Below, one piece after another: positions 10,476-22,364 of a DNA stretch of 64,000 nt (position 1 is the stretch's first letter; each line of letters begins with the position of its first letter). This DNA comes from Haematococcus lacustris. Taxonomy: Eukaryota; Chlorophyta; Chlorophyceae; Chlamydomonadales; Haematococcaceae. Position numbers and translations under genes: made by a program. The notes under the pieces were generated by a model, which searched no databases, had not been told where the DNA came from, and saw only the letters and a program-made list of their open reading frames with translations. The stretch is from NCBI GenBank assembly GCA_030144725.1, contig JASKMD010000012.1, positions 11,958,621 to 12,022,620 on the forward strand. Direction: 5' to 3'.

Positions 10476-13400
10476 TCAAATACGCTGATCAGGCCTGTAT
10501 GGCTCTACGATTCTGACCCACTGGCCTGCCATGCCGCGCCTGTTCCAGTCTGCCATCTTGGGCCCAATGCCCTCATCCTGGATGGGCTGAAACAACCCAT
10601 GGTACAAGTTCCCCAGCTCAGAGGTGTTCATGGTGGTGTTGTCGGCTACCGTGTCAGGCCGGCCAAAGCCATACAGCCTGGCGCAGCACGAGCCAGCCAC
10701 CCCCACGTTGCCAGCATGTACTGTGTTGCCTCGGAACAACACCAGCTGCCCAGCCTTCACCAGGACCTCTGTGCCCAGTTGATGTGGCAAGGTCATGGCC
10801 AGGGCATCCATGTCCTCCACTTCCACCACTTGCTTTTTGCCATCAGCCGTCCGCCAGCAATAGGCTGCAGCCAACTGGGACAGTTTGTGGCTGCCCATGT
10901 AGGCAACCAGAGGGAAGTCCTGGAGAGCTAGCAGGAACACCAGGCCGTCATCCATCCCTGGGCCAACAGGGAGGAAGTCGGTGTGGGGAGCCTGGGCCTG
11001 AGCCAGCTGCTGGGCCAGTGTAGTCACCATGTTCCCATTCCTGTTCAGGCGACGCTGCCAGGTGGGGTCAGTGATGATGGTAGCTAGGGCGTTGAGGGGG
11101 CGGCCCAGCAGCTGCCTCAGCACCGGCTGCAGGAGAGTGAGGTACTGGGCCAACACCTCCTTGGCCTCATCCACCTGCAAACACACCCAGTGTGCTGTCT
11201 ATTGTGCTCTATGCAGCCCTGACTCTAGGTAAGTTAGGAAATGCCTCAATGCCGCAATGGCTATGTACTACTGCTGTGGCTTGTGTCATCTGTTGCTCGC
11301 CTTAATCTATCAATCTTCTCACCTGCTTCTTCTTCTCTGCTGACAGATTGCTGTACACCGCCGCGTTATAATTGTCAGACAACAGCTGTAGGGTTGTGTC
11401 TAGGTCGCCACTGCTGTTCTTGTCTGACTTGGCCAACACCACCTGCACCCTCTGGCCAGTGCCATACTGTGTCTTACTGTTGGCATTGACTGAGCTGAAC
11501 ACCATGTGGTTAAAGACCCTGGTGATCAAGATGCTGGCCGCAACCACCGCTGCCCTATCTATGGCTAGCTGGGGCAGCTGGAAGATGGTCAGGCCATGAG
11601 CTAGAGCTGCTCGGCGACACTGCTCTAGCTCATGAGGCTGGTAGACCTCCCCTGTGTATGGCAGCAAGGTGGGCAGCTGATACACCATTCCCTGCGTGTA
11701 AGGTAGCAATGCACGACATGCTCACAAGCATCCCGTCACTATCGATTCATATCAGCTAGTTATGCCCTCGTACCTGTGTATTCTTGGGGAACCGCACTGC
11801 TCCTCCATGCAGCAGGGTGCCTCCTGTGCTTGCCTGCAAACACAATCCACACAAATCCTACTGAGCCACAGCTGGAGTCGGTGAAACCCTGCACTAGGTT
11901 AGTGAAGCCCTGCACTAGGTTATTGAAACCTTGTGCTAGGTCAGCGTAACAGTGCACACTGTTTAAACCCGTTGTAGGCTATTTGTAGCTGCTCACCTGC
12001 TGACCTGACTGGCCACTTCCAGTCAAGGCTGTGTTTGCCAACACGTGCAGCCGCCTTCTTCCCATCAGCTCATCCTACATTCAGTGTGGTCGTTTACAAG
12101 TTGGTAATGTTGAAATGCCTCATTGGCAGCTTGTGTCCCACCTCCACTCTGTTCACTGAGTCCTGCACGGTGTCCACCTTTTGAATCAGGTACTGTAGGA
12201 GGGCCTGCAATGGCAAATGAAGCAATGGGAATCTGAGCCACTGTCACAATGCACCATGATGCTGTCTTGCTCCTCTTGCTGTTATGTTGTGATTCTACCT
12301 GATCCTCGGCAGGCCTTGGCCTCTTGGATGATGAGGGACCAGCACCGTCCCCTCCACGCTGCTGCTGCTCCTCTTCAGTCACCTGTCGCTGGTCCTGCTG
12401 CTGGTGCTGGTGCTGCTGCCCACCTGCTGCTGTGCCTGCCGCCCGGGTGCTGGTGCCCACCTGTGCCCACTGCCCTCTGCGTGTCTGGCGGTGGGGCTGC
12501 ACTGGCGGATGGTGCTGATGCTGCCCTCCTGCTGCTGGTGTTGGCATCAGGGGAATGGAGGGGGTAAGGCTGAGTTGCACACGTGCTGCTGGTGCACGCC
12601 GCAGGACAGGTGCGAGGGCAGGGCTCCGCTGCCCACCTGCTGGCAGTGCAGTACCTAGGCCTGTGGTGGGGGCCTTCAATCCAGCTACACCCGCTGTTGG
12701 GGTGGCGGGGGGCTGCCGCACACCTGCTGCTGAGGCTGGCTGTTGGATAGGGGACGGGGCTGGGTGCTGCTGCACACCTGCTGCTGGGGCTGGCAGTGGG
12801 GCAGGGGTGGGGGCAGGGGCCTGCTGCACACCTGCTGCTGGGGCTGGCAGTGGGGCAGGGGTGGGGGCAGGGGCCTGCTGCACACCTGCTGCTGGGGCTG
12901 GCAGTGGGGCAGGGGTGGGGGCAGGGGCCTGCTGCACACCTTCTGCTGGGGCTGGCTGTGGGGCAGGGGTGGGGGCAGGGGCCTGCTGCACACCTGCTGC
13001 TGGGGCTGGCTGTGGGGCAGGGGTGGGGGCAGGGGCCTGCTGCACACATGCTGCTGGGGCTGGCTGTGGGGCAGGGGTGGGGGCAGGGGCCTGCTGCACA
13101 CCTGCTGCTGGGGCTGGCTGTGGGGCAGGGGAGGGGGCAGGAGAGGGAAGGGGAGGGGGCTCTGTTCTCAACACAAATTCTGCCAAAGTAGCACACTCCT
13201 TTCTACCTTGCACTTCACATAGGTACACATAATCTGTGTCACCCTGACTCTTCATCTCCGCATCTGCACATGATAGTTAACAGAGTCATGAATGTATGGA
13301 TACCTTGACGTCCTACTGGCAACTAGTCAACCAACTAACTCATCACCTCGCTTGTATACGCCCCACAAGCTAGCGAACGGCTTTAACCCCTCAGGGGGAC

Positions 13401-16400
13401 TGGCTTCTTGTATGCCCATGAAATGGTTGTTGAAGAAGGCGAAGTACCTGTCCCACTTGAGGCGCCTTGTGGAAGAGGGTTGGGGGTAATTCTCGGCAAC
13501 GAATTTCCAGGACCTGTATTGCAAACAAGTCACACACTTGGGCACGTCCTCATGAGCATTGGGGTGCATGGGCTCTCACCTGTCCACAATCGCCTCTGTG
13601 TTACTCTGCGTCTCCATATCACAGGGCACAACAGTTTTGGCCACGCAGAAACCACAGCACACATCACGCCATGGGTCATTCATGCTGGCCAGCCCGGTCG
13701 CAGCCTACATGCAAGTAGCCACCGTGGATGAGTGCAGTGCTACCGATGGACAGTGTTAGGCTTGATTATGCGTCTACCTGAGTGCGGGGGCCGCATCGCG
13801 CCAGAAAGGTCATCATGTCAACGGCGACTCCTTCCAGTGCATTATTGCCTGCTGCTGCTGCTGCCATTGTGCGTAGCCTTGATAGTGTGCGCGTGGCCGC
13901 AATGGACTTTCGAATGTCTAGTCAAATGGCATGGGATCAACAATACTGCAAACCACGGGCATGGTGATATGCACTGCTTGCCTTATCCCAGTGTTCAGTA
14001 TTGTCGCGTGTTATGACTCGTTCAGGTATTTGTGAACACGTTCTAGTGCGGTTTACACGGTGTCACTGGAACCCCGCACACAGTCAGCGAAACGCTGCAC
14101 TAGGTCCACAAAACACACTGCAAGGTTTGGATCGACTAGTCCATGAACCTGTAGCATGTCATGAACTTCTAGCATCTCATTCATCAAACAAGTCACTGCG
14201 TGCTGCTGCTGCAGCCACTGCTGCATCTACTCCTGCTGCTGCTGCTGCCACTGCCTCTGCTACTGCCCCTGCCTCTGCCTCTGCCTCTGCCCTTGCTGTG
14301 CCGGGTGCCACTGGCCCTGCCCCTGCCTCTGCCCCTGCTGTGGCGGGTGCCACAGGCCCAGCCCCTGCCACAGCCCCTGCTGCCCCTGCTGCCCCTGCCA
14401 CTGCTCCTGCTGCCCCCACAGCCCCTGCAGCCACCACTGCGCCACCACTGCGTCTACCCCTTGCCTTTGCCCCTGCCACAGCCCCTGCCTTTGCCCCTGC
14501 CTTTGCCCCTGCCTTTGCCCCTGCCTTTGCCCCTATCCCTGCCCCTACCCCTGCCCCTGCCCCTACCCCTGCCCCTGCCCCTACCCCTGCCCGTGCCCCT
14601 GCCCCTGCTGCCCCTGCTGCTGCCCCTGCCGCCCCTGCTGCTGCCTCTGCCGCCACTGCTGCCCCTGCCGCCAAGCCTGTCATTAGCGCAGCGGCGAGCT
14701 CCTGTACCTCTGCCCCTGCTTCTCGGCCTGCAGGCCTCTTCTTGGCACCCCCGCCTCCCAGAGCCTTACGCTTGCCTGCAGCTGGTGTGGTGTGAGCTGC
14801 CTTGCCAGCTGCCTTGCCCCCTCGGCGAGGGGGTGAAGCTGGGCCTGCCTGCTGCCCTGCACTGCTGGCATCCTGCAGCTCCAGCAACAGCTTCGCCTTG
14901 TACTCCACAAGCCGGGTCTGGGTCGTCAACTGCACACAACAAGGTGGCAATATGAAGTTTGGAAGGTAAGGCATGGTATGTGGTATGGTTGGGCATGGTA
15001 GGGTATGCTCGTAAGATGTCATCTACTTGCCTTCCACCAGGATTGGTCCTGGGTGCATGCCTCCAACAGCAGCGTCTTGGCCTGCGCCTCCGCCGCCACC
15101 TGCCAGCATCAAGCAAAGCACACATACTCGGCCAACATGTAAAATCACATACCTCTACCAGCATTGTAACGAGATACTCACCGGGTCTGCGTTGCTGCCG
15201 CCGGGGATAGACCTTGCTAGTTCTAGGGCCACCTCGTCAAACTGGTCATAGAATGTCTGGGACATTGCTTTCCAGGCCTTGCCAGCTTCAGGGTGCTTGC
15301 CTTCTGGCGTCTGGTCTGGTTTCTTCCAGTTCTCTGCGATCAGGGGTGCACGCAATGTCATGGATTAGCTCCACAGGGTCCTGGTGACAGCTACAGGGTC
15401 CTGGCACCTCACCACAGGGTCCTGGTGACAGCTACAGGGTCCTGGCACCTCACCACAGGGTCCTGGTGACAGCTACAGGGTCCTGGCACCTCGCCACAGG
15501 GTCCTGGTGACAGCTACAGGGTCCTGGCACCACACCACAGGGTCCTGGCACCTCACCACAGGGTCCTGGCACCTCACCACAGGGTCCTGGCCTACAGGGT
15601 CCTGGCATCTCACCACAGGGTTCTGGCTTCACTCACCTGAGGCTGCTTTCAGCTGAGCAGCTAAGGGCAGGTATGGCTCCATGTCAGTGGGCACAACATC
15701 GTCATTGCTGAACGGGGTGCCTGCAGCCACCGCTGCTGCCTTGGCTTCCAACAACCGGCAGCCAAACTTCGTCTCCCACCCCTCATCTTTCTTCTGGATC
15801 TCTGCTGTCTTACGAGGTGTCCGCGGCACACGGGCCAGCTGCTTAGGAGTGGTCGGACGTCTGACCCAATCGTATGACCTACACGTTCAAGGGTACCAGT
15901 CCCATGATGAGGACCTGTACTAATGACACAGTGGGTTGCATGCTATGGGTGCATGATGGGTGGATGCATGCTATGGGTTGCATGCTATGGGTGCATGATG
16001 GTTGGATGCATGCAACCCACTTTTTGAATGCCGCCAGCAACATCCAGTAGCTCAGCAAAGACAGGTAGGCTGGGTTGGCCTTGGTAAATTCCTTCCATAC
16101 GAGGCCGATGATTGCCCGCATGGGGACATTCCACTTGGCCTCCACCGAGTTGCTGCCCAGTTTGGGGTATTCCCCTGGTACACAGCCGGGGATGGTGGCA
16201 CAACACACACAAAGACTGTTCACTAACATTCACATCAGACAGCAAATTAGGTTGGTTACATGGCTACACCATTCATTGCACAATCACCTGGCCCACAGAA
16301 CGCGGGCACCACATCCGGATGTATTCGGGGGCGAACTTGCCCCAGAGACTGACGGCATCTTGCTGCAAGGATGCATTGGGTATAGATAACCAAGGTGACA

Positions 16401-17093
16401 TGGGCAGTAATGGTATGAGGCTATGGTCAATTGTTGCGTGAACACTACACCAACCTCATATTTGCCCAACACACTGAAGGGCTTGTCGGCGTTAGGTGCA
16501 TGATGCTTGTACTGAAATCACACGGGAACGATGGGTCATGGTTAGCAAAGGACATTGAGGCACATGCAACGTGACCAGTGCAAATCAGGCAGCATAGGCA
16601 CGCAACACCATGCTCACCTGCGCCAGGATGATCTTACTGAACTCATCGGGGACCTGCTTCCCTCCTTTGCGCGCCCGTTTCTTGGCTGGCCTCTGCTTCT
16701 GCTTCTCTTTCTCCTCCTCCTCCTCCTCCCCCTCCATCTCCCCCTCCTCCTCCTCCCCCTCCATCTCCTCCTCCTCCTCCTCCCCCTCATCCTCCTCGCC
16801 CTCACCCTCACCCGCCTCCCCCTCCCCCTCATCCTCCAGCGCCTCCTCCTCTCCCACCCCCTCCCCTTCATCACCCCTTGGTCGCTGGGCCAAAGGCAAT
16901 TCATCGGACTCGTGCCCAGAGTCAGCTGTGCGAGGGGCTGCAGCCTTAATCTGCAGCAACGATAGTTCATGGAGTTAATGCACGCATGAAGGTGCCTGGC
17001 ACGGTAAGGCATCGCGGCAGGCAGGCGGTATTGGTACGGGAATTACTATACCTTCTTGGCGGTGGGCTTCTTGGTGAGCGTGTTGCGGTACAT
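10476..17093 (-). CDS. Transposon gene 2: multi-exon protein with Pro/Ala-rich middle and candidate 2OG-Fe(II) dioxygenase C-terminus
   Basis: Minus-strand spliced gene. The start ATG is at 17091-17093; exon 1 (17052-17093) encodes a short basic leader. Exon 2 (16618-16950) is extremely Glu-rich with a KKRARKGGK nuclear-signal-like patch. Boundaries also supported: 15637 and 15182-15333 (introns 15334-15636 and below 15182), 11774/11691 (intron 11692-11773), 11323/11174 (intron 11175-11322); the last exon is 10476-11174 with stop TGA at 10476-10478. Between them lie a Gly/Ala-rich exon (about 14177-14930) with GKRKALGGGGAKKRP and a 54-bp Pro/Ala/Gln minisatellite (about 12735-13140). The last exon has HTD (codons around 10977-10985), GQLVLFRGNTVHAG (distal His about 10716-10718) and Arg 13 residues later, the HxD…H…R layout of double-stranded beta-helix dioxygenases. 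The middle exons are only partly resolved. Likely an accessory transposon protein; I do not recognise the whole. Confidence 0.68.
12735..13140 (-). repeat. Coding minisatellite, 54-bp unit (18-residue Pro/Ala/Gln repeat), about 7 copies
   Basis: The minus strand encodes AGVQQAPAPTPAPQPAPA-type units in frame; variation is mostly Gln/Leu at one position. It lies inside an exon of transposon gene 2 and would form an extended, disordered linker. Confidence 0.8.
15334..15636 (-). repeat. Intron of gene 2 containing a decamer array
   Basis: Donor CAG|GTGAGTGAAG and acceptor GATCGCAG| (minus strand) frame a 303-bp intron. From about 15371 to 15626 it is filled with CAGGGTCCTGGTGACAGCTA and CAGGGTCCTGGCACCTCACC units, the same decamer as at the transposon ends. 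Splicing keeps the frame (Ala-Ser-Glu-Asn-Trp across the junction). Confidence 0.75.
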
Positions 17094-17546
17094 TGTAAAG
17101 GATGCTGTTGCGGGTTAGCAAGACGGCCACAACACGATGTAGCGGTACTTACTCACAAAATTATCGTCCTCAGTGAACCAAAAGTCACTTTGTCGGCCAG
17201 CAAGCGACGCCGGGTGGGTACACAGAGAGCAGGCCGCGATGGCCAACGAGGGCCGCGATGGCCGGACACAATGCGATCATTTACTCTCCAGGCTTCCCAA
17301 GACACAGGCAATCATGGTGAAGACAGCCTTTCAATGCCTAGTGTGCGGAGAATCAGGCGGCATAAAAGGAATGCGCACATCCCGCCCCGTCGTGCGGTGA
17401 AGTGGCTCAGTTGGTTAAGGGTGATTCCTACAACTGAGAGGTCGTGGGTTCGACTCCACTACGACGATAAAGTACCTCTGGTGGGATAGTGTCGGCGCCC
17501 CATGCCGGAGTCCTCCCTTAATGCACGCTGGTGTAAACCGGAGTAG

Positions 17547-17598
<52 letters not shown>

Positions 17599-17855
17599 TT
17601 TTTTTTAGGAATGCGCACTCACTGTTCCAAGCGCCATCACCAGTTCGTGGGGGCTGAAGGCGCGAAGGCTTGGGCGGAGAGGCAGGCTAAGGCGACAGCT
17701 CGGTCCCCAGACGCACAGCAACACACATCGCAAGAGTCGGCAGTAAGATGTCGCTTGCATTTAGTTAGTACGCGCTGACGTACATGTACGCAAGAGGCAG
17801 CTAATGCGTGCACCTCATCGCATGTTGTCCGCATGTTGTGACGACATGTGTGCAG
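17094..17855. promoter_or_regulatory. Divergent intergenic region between the two transposon genes
   Basis: Gene 2 starts leftward at 17093 and the transposase gene reads rightward from about 17856, so promoters for both should lie here. I see no clear TATA box. A SINE (17379-17606) occupies the centre. The first transposase exon with its ATG may also be here, because the frame at 17856 has a preceding TAA (17802-17804), no early ATG, and a good splice acceptor (TGTGTGCAG) just before it. Confidence 0.5.
17379..17606 (+). mobile_element. tRNA-derived SINE with (TTTC)n tail, 12-bp target duplication
   Basis: Flanked by direct repeats AGGAATGCGCAC at 17367-17378 and 17607-17618. The head is tRNA-like: A-box-like GTGGCTCAGTTGGTTAAGG (about 17400-17418) and B-box GGTTCGACTCC (about 17447-17457), with a GTGG/CCAC T-stem. 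A body of roughly 90 bp follows, then a (TTTC)n stretch (about 17548-17600) ending in T's. T-arm pairing is imperfect, so this is a SINE head and not a working tRNA gene. It would have been made by LINE machinery in trans. Confidence 0.85.
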
Positions 17856-20800
17856 GGAAGCTGTGGTGATGGAGGAGGGGTGGATGAGGACGGGCAAGGA
17901 GATGGAGGAGGGGTGGCTGAGGACTGGCAAGGAGGCAGGGATCAGGCAGCCCCAGCGGGACAAGAGGGTGGCAGGATTACAGAGGGTGCATGGAGAGGAC
18001 AGGGAGGAGGGGACGAACAGCGTGGGAGGGGAGAGGAGGACAACAGGGGGGGACAGCGCGGAGACAGGGAAGAGGGGGGTGTAGGAGGAAGGGGAGGAGT
18101 CGACGGAGGAGGGGACGGAGGTGATAGTGATGACAGTGGGAGTGAAGACAGTGATGAGGAAGGGGAAGGGTATCCAGCAGGTCCCGGGGGTCCAGGAGGT
18201 CCAGCAGGTCCAGGAGGTCCAGGAGGTCCAGGAGGTCCAGGAGCTCCGGGGGGTCCAGAGGGGGATGAAGGAGGGGGGGATGGCGCCAGGGCACGTCGAA
18301 GCAAGGTGTACAAGCTGGATGCCAACCTTCAACAACCCGTGTTCAGGTATTTAGAAATAACAGATAATAGTATCACAAGCAGTGAGTTGTTCAGTATAGT
18401 TGTTGCTTGTCTTTGTGCATGCCATTACAGGAATTGCCCCTTGACAGGCAAGGACTTGATGGACGAGCTGAGCAGGCTGTTGGACATGAAGCTGACCAAA
18501 GAGCAGATGAAGGGGGTGTTGAAGCTGATCCGTAGGCTACTTGCGAACCAGCCTGATCTCAACCTCATCACCAGCTTCTACCAGCTGATGAGTTTGCAGG
18601 GCGTCCAGCACGCAAATGAGTACGAGGTGCATGTGTGCAACGCGGGCAAGGACAACAAGGCCAACAACAAGTACTGCCCAGGCTTCGCCTACCCGAAGAT
18701 ACGACGGTGGGGTCAGGGGAAAGGGTGTGGATTAGGCAATGCATGCATGGCGCATTACACATGGTGTTTGTTGGGGTCAAGGTTGCCTACATGTGCATGC
18801 ATGCATAGGTCTGAGTGGCTCGCCCACCAGAATGACAAGTGCGACTACTGTGAGACACCTCGCTTCCATGTGAACCAGAAAAAAGGTGAAACCAATCTAC
18901 ATGGGCATGGTAAATCTCTAATGACACTTGTAGAGGTATACATGTGTTGTAGGCTGTCCCTTGCTTGGTTCCAGGGAGCCCACAGGAGATCACCTTGAGG
19001 CCTCGGTGGAGCATGTCTCTGTTCGGCTGGAACACAGTGGTGAAGAACATCATGGAGCGGAAGGACGTGATGACCTGGTTCAGGCGAGCACGGGGCGTGG
19101 ACCCACCTGCTGGCTCTTTCCGGGCAAGTGAGTAGGCATGGGTTGACCTTGGCATAGAATTCACAGCATAGCCAGGTGATTAGTACAGTGACATGCACCA
19201 TGCCATGATGATGTTGTTTGACAGGCCCTGCATGGCGAGTGATGCAGCCCAAGCTACCAGAGGTTGTGGCCACCTCCCCCAACACAGCCCACTTCATGAT
19301 TGGGGTTGACTGGATGACACTGGGCAAGAACGGCACCTGGTCAGTGGGTGTGATTCTGTTGAGGCTGCTGGATGTGCCGGCTGAGGTGTGCGGCAAGCGG
19401 GCGTGCAGCTCAGTGTTGGCCGTCATCAACGGAGGAAAGCACCAGTCTCACCTGACAGGCTACATGAAAGCCATCTGCCAGGAAGTCAGCAAGCACATCG
19501 AGGGCCCGGGTGACCTGGGTGTGATAGTGGAGCCACACCCAGGCCCAGGTGTTGATGGTGTGGCTCCACCCCGTGTTGAGCCTGTCCGCATCCATGGAGT
19601 CCCAGTGGTATCAATCGCTGATACCCCAGCCACGTGAGTGAGACAAAGGCCAACAGCTTGCACTTACACATGGTTCCACCACCTCCCAGTCCAGTCTATC
19701 CCTATACAACTTGTACCCTGCCATGTACCATCCACAAACATATTACAACCATTGAGGAATGAGTTGCGTGATTGTGTGCATGTAGAGCCACTTTGACCAG
19801 GGCCATGGGCCACAGCGCCCTGAAGATGTGCTACAACTGCAACATCAGCAAGCCCCCCAACCCACCTACAGAGAAGGCGCCCCTTGGCTACGACGCGCCT
19901 ACGCTGCAGACCCTACCAGGCTCCAACCGGGAGGTATGGAACACTTGACACACACATCAGCATGTGCTATTGAAATCAGACACGAGGATCCCAAGGCACA
20001 CACCGTCCTTGCTTGCTGTGGCGGTCTGCAGGAGTATGTGCTCATCTATGACGTGCGCATGAAGTTCACCCACGAGCAGATCATGGACCGAGGCGCCCCC
20101 TTCATCCATGGGTGGTCTCAAGGCGACCCTAGGGTGGTGGGCTGCCACGCCCAGCCCCTCCTGCCCATGCTGCTGCAACACCTGGACGCACGGCTCGCCC
20201 ACCTGGTGCCTGTGTACCACAGCTTCATGTATGGCTTGCTCAAGCACCAGCTGGAGTGGTTTATGAGTGCAGATGGCCTTCACATTGACGTGCGGCGTGA
20301 GATAGTGAAGCGTGGAGCAGCCATTCAATCCCCATCTGACTTGGGACGGGACCTGGGAGACCTTGCCAACCGCACGTAAGCCATAAGCATGTTGTGCAGT
20401 ATGTCATGATCAAATCACAACAGAATAACAAGGATGATGACAATGCAAGGTGCATGTCATGACACGCTTAGATTGCACTGGTGCTGCAATGCTCATGTCA
20501 TCATGCAGTGGATGGCGCATGGAGGACTACAAGCACTGGTATGTGCACTTCTCACCCATCGTGTTGCGGGGCAACCTTTTGCCAGAGCCCTACCGTGGGT
20601 TGTGGACAGCCTTGGAGGGCGCTATGCTGCACTACTTGACACCAGGTAATTTGCATACCAACATTTACAGGCACGGTCCCACTGCATGATGACTAACTCA
20701 TACCTAACTTAGTATATTAGTCTGCCCAATTCAGGCTCGGAGAACAGCGCCACACCTGAGGGGATGGCGGCAGGCTATGCACATCTGAAGACCTATGCAG

Positions 20801-22191
20801 CCAGGTTGGAGCGCTGCCGCCGTGATCCTCTGCTTCCAGCAGCGCATGGAGACAACGAGGGCAAGCTGTCTGTGCCTACTGACCAAGTCTGCCCTAACCT
20901 CCACACAACGGCCTGCAGGTGAGAGGTTTAGCAGAAGCATGCAGGCCAACCTTACCCATCAACAATGCACGCATCTGCAGGCACACCATGCTGAGCATGT
21001 CATCATGGCTGTGGTGTGCACAGGCTGTACATGCAAGAGAGCAATGTGGGCAGGACATACCTGTTTGGCGAGCTCTGGATCGAGCGTGACCTGCATGACT
21101 TGAAGTCCATCACCACCAGCGGCATTCCTGGAGCCCAGCTGGATGCCCACATTGCCATGCGGGTGGCCGGGCATAACGCCAGCAAGAGGCTGCTAGACCG
21201 GGCTGAGCCTGAGGCACAGCAGGACTACAAGGCCCGCCTGAAGGACGAGCTGACACAGGACGGGCAGCAGGCCCTGCTGCTGGGAGCGGGCAGTGCAGAG
21301 TGCCCACTGCAGAACAGCCCGGGTGCCATGATGAGGGGCTGCATGAAGGCAGTCCAGGATCTGCAGAAAAGCGACGAGGCCACCCCATGGCGCCCATGGC
21401 ACGTCAAGCAGGTGTTCGGTGAGGCCCTAAATGCAAGGGAGGCAGTGGAGGAGGCCAAGGAGGCTCCACGGGTCGCTGCCCCCCCGTATCCAGTGCGGTA
21501 CTACCAGCGAGCAGACTGCAATGGCACCATTGTGTTCAGCAGTGTGTACAAACGCACCTCAACCCGCAACAACACCTGGGTCAGCATCCCGTTCAGGCTC
21601 GATGACGACAAGTGGGCCATTTGGGCTGGCCATGTGCAGTTCTGGGTTCGTTTGGAGCACCCCAAGCTGCCTGGGGTGTTCCTACGCCTAGCAGTCAGCC
21701 GCATCTACTTGACCCGCCCTACATCCCACCCCTCATGCTTGGCAGCAACTGGTCAGGCAGTTCCCAGGCCACAGCAAGCAGCAGGAGCTGGAGCAGCGGC
21801 TAACGCAGGAGGTCAGGGGGGGGGAGAGCCACAAGGAGACGGAGATGCAGAAGGGGCTGCTGGGCCCAGCGGGATAGGTGGGCCACAGCAGCACAGGTCA
21901 GCAAAGCGTGGCGTGGAGCAGGCAGCAGCGGAGGCAGCCAGCACAGGTGGCACCAGGAAGTCCCAGAGGCTTGCAGCCGGTGCATCACAGCGGCAGGCTG
22001 ACCCCCTTCCACCTGTTGAGGACCGCCCGCAGCAGTCAGCCATGGGCAGCATGCACCAGGGCTATGGAGATCAGCATTGGTATATGTTTGATGCCACCAA
22101 GATCTTCACAGTCTTTGTGACCAGCTTTGAGGACGGGGAGGGCTACGGCCGTATGTTCTTTGTGCCAGCGCACAGCCTCAGCCGCAGCTAG
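17856..22191 (+). CDS. CACTA/EnSpm (TNP2-like) transposase, spliced
   Basis: Exons supported by splice sites and frame: 17856-18346, 18431-18706, 18809-18885, 18975-19127, 19225-19633, 19786-19933, 20032-20375, 20509-20645, 20735-20918, 21024-22191 (stop TAG), about 1,130 residues. A 5' exon with the ATG is probably missing from this list. N-terminus: Gly/Glu-rich, acidic DDSGSEDSDEEGEG, then a collagen-like GPGGP stretch. Then CDYC (about 18840-18851) with following FH, a core with IGVDWM (Asp 19308-19310) and NGGKHQSHLTGYMKAICQEV, a second CYNC knuckle (about 19829), and the TNP2-like block FSPIVLRGNLLPEPYR (about 20548-20595), comparable to the LLPIALRGLLP region of plant TNP2. The last exon has a Trp-rich globular stretch (WAIWAGHVQFWVRL) and a Gln/Gly-rich tail. 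Role: cutting and joining the element's ends. The family call is from motif memory, and exact catalytic residues are not assigned. Confidence 0.78.
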
Positions 22192-22364
22192 TCATACATC
22201 AATCACGGTGCTGCACCTAGTAAGAACGGATGACAGAATAGATGCTCGTAATGCTGTTCCTGTTCTGTGGTTGCCGGGGCTGCGTCACTGTCATGTTGCT
22301 GCTCGGCCACTGTCACACCATCAGCAACTAGTGATAGAATGCCTTAGCTACCTAGCGGTGTGAC

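Noticed and set aside
14177..15022. Several long plus-strand Pro/Leu/Ala ORFs around 14.0-14.95 kb
   Set aside because: They are the complement of a Gly/Ala-rich exon of the minus-strand gene; splice sites support the minus strand.
17397..17470. Functional tRNA gene
   Set aside because: T-arm and acceptor pairing are poor, and target duplications plus a (TTTC)n tail show it is a SINE.
18170..18270. Collagen-like host protein
   Set aside because: The GPGGP stretch is in frame with the N-terminal region of the spliced transposase and is low-complexity linker.
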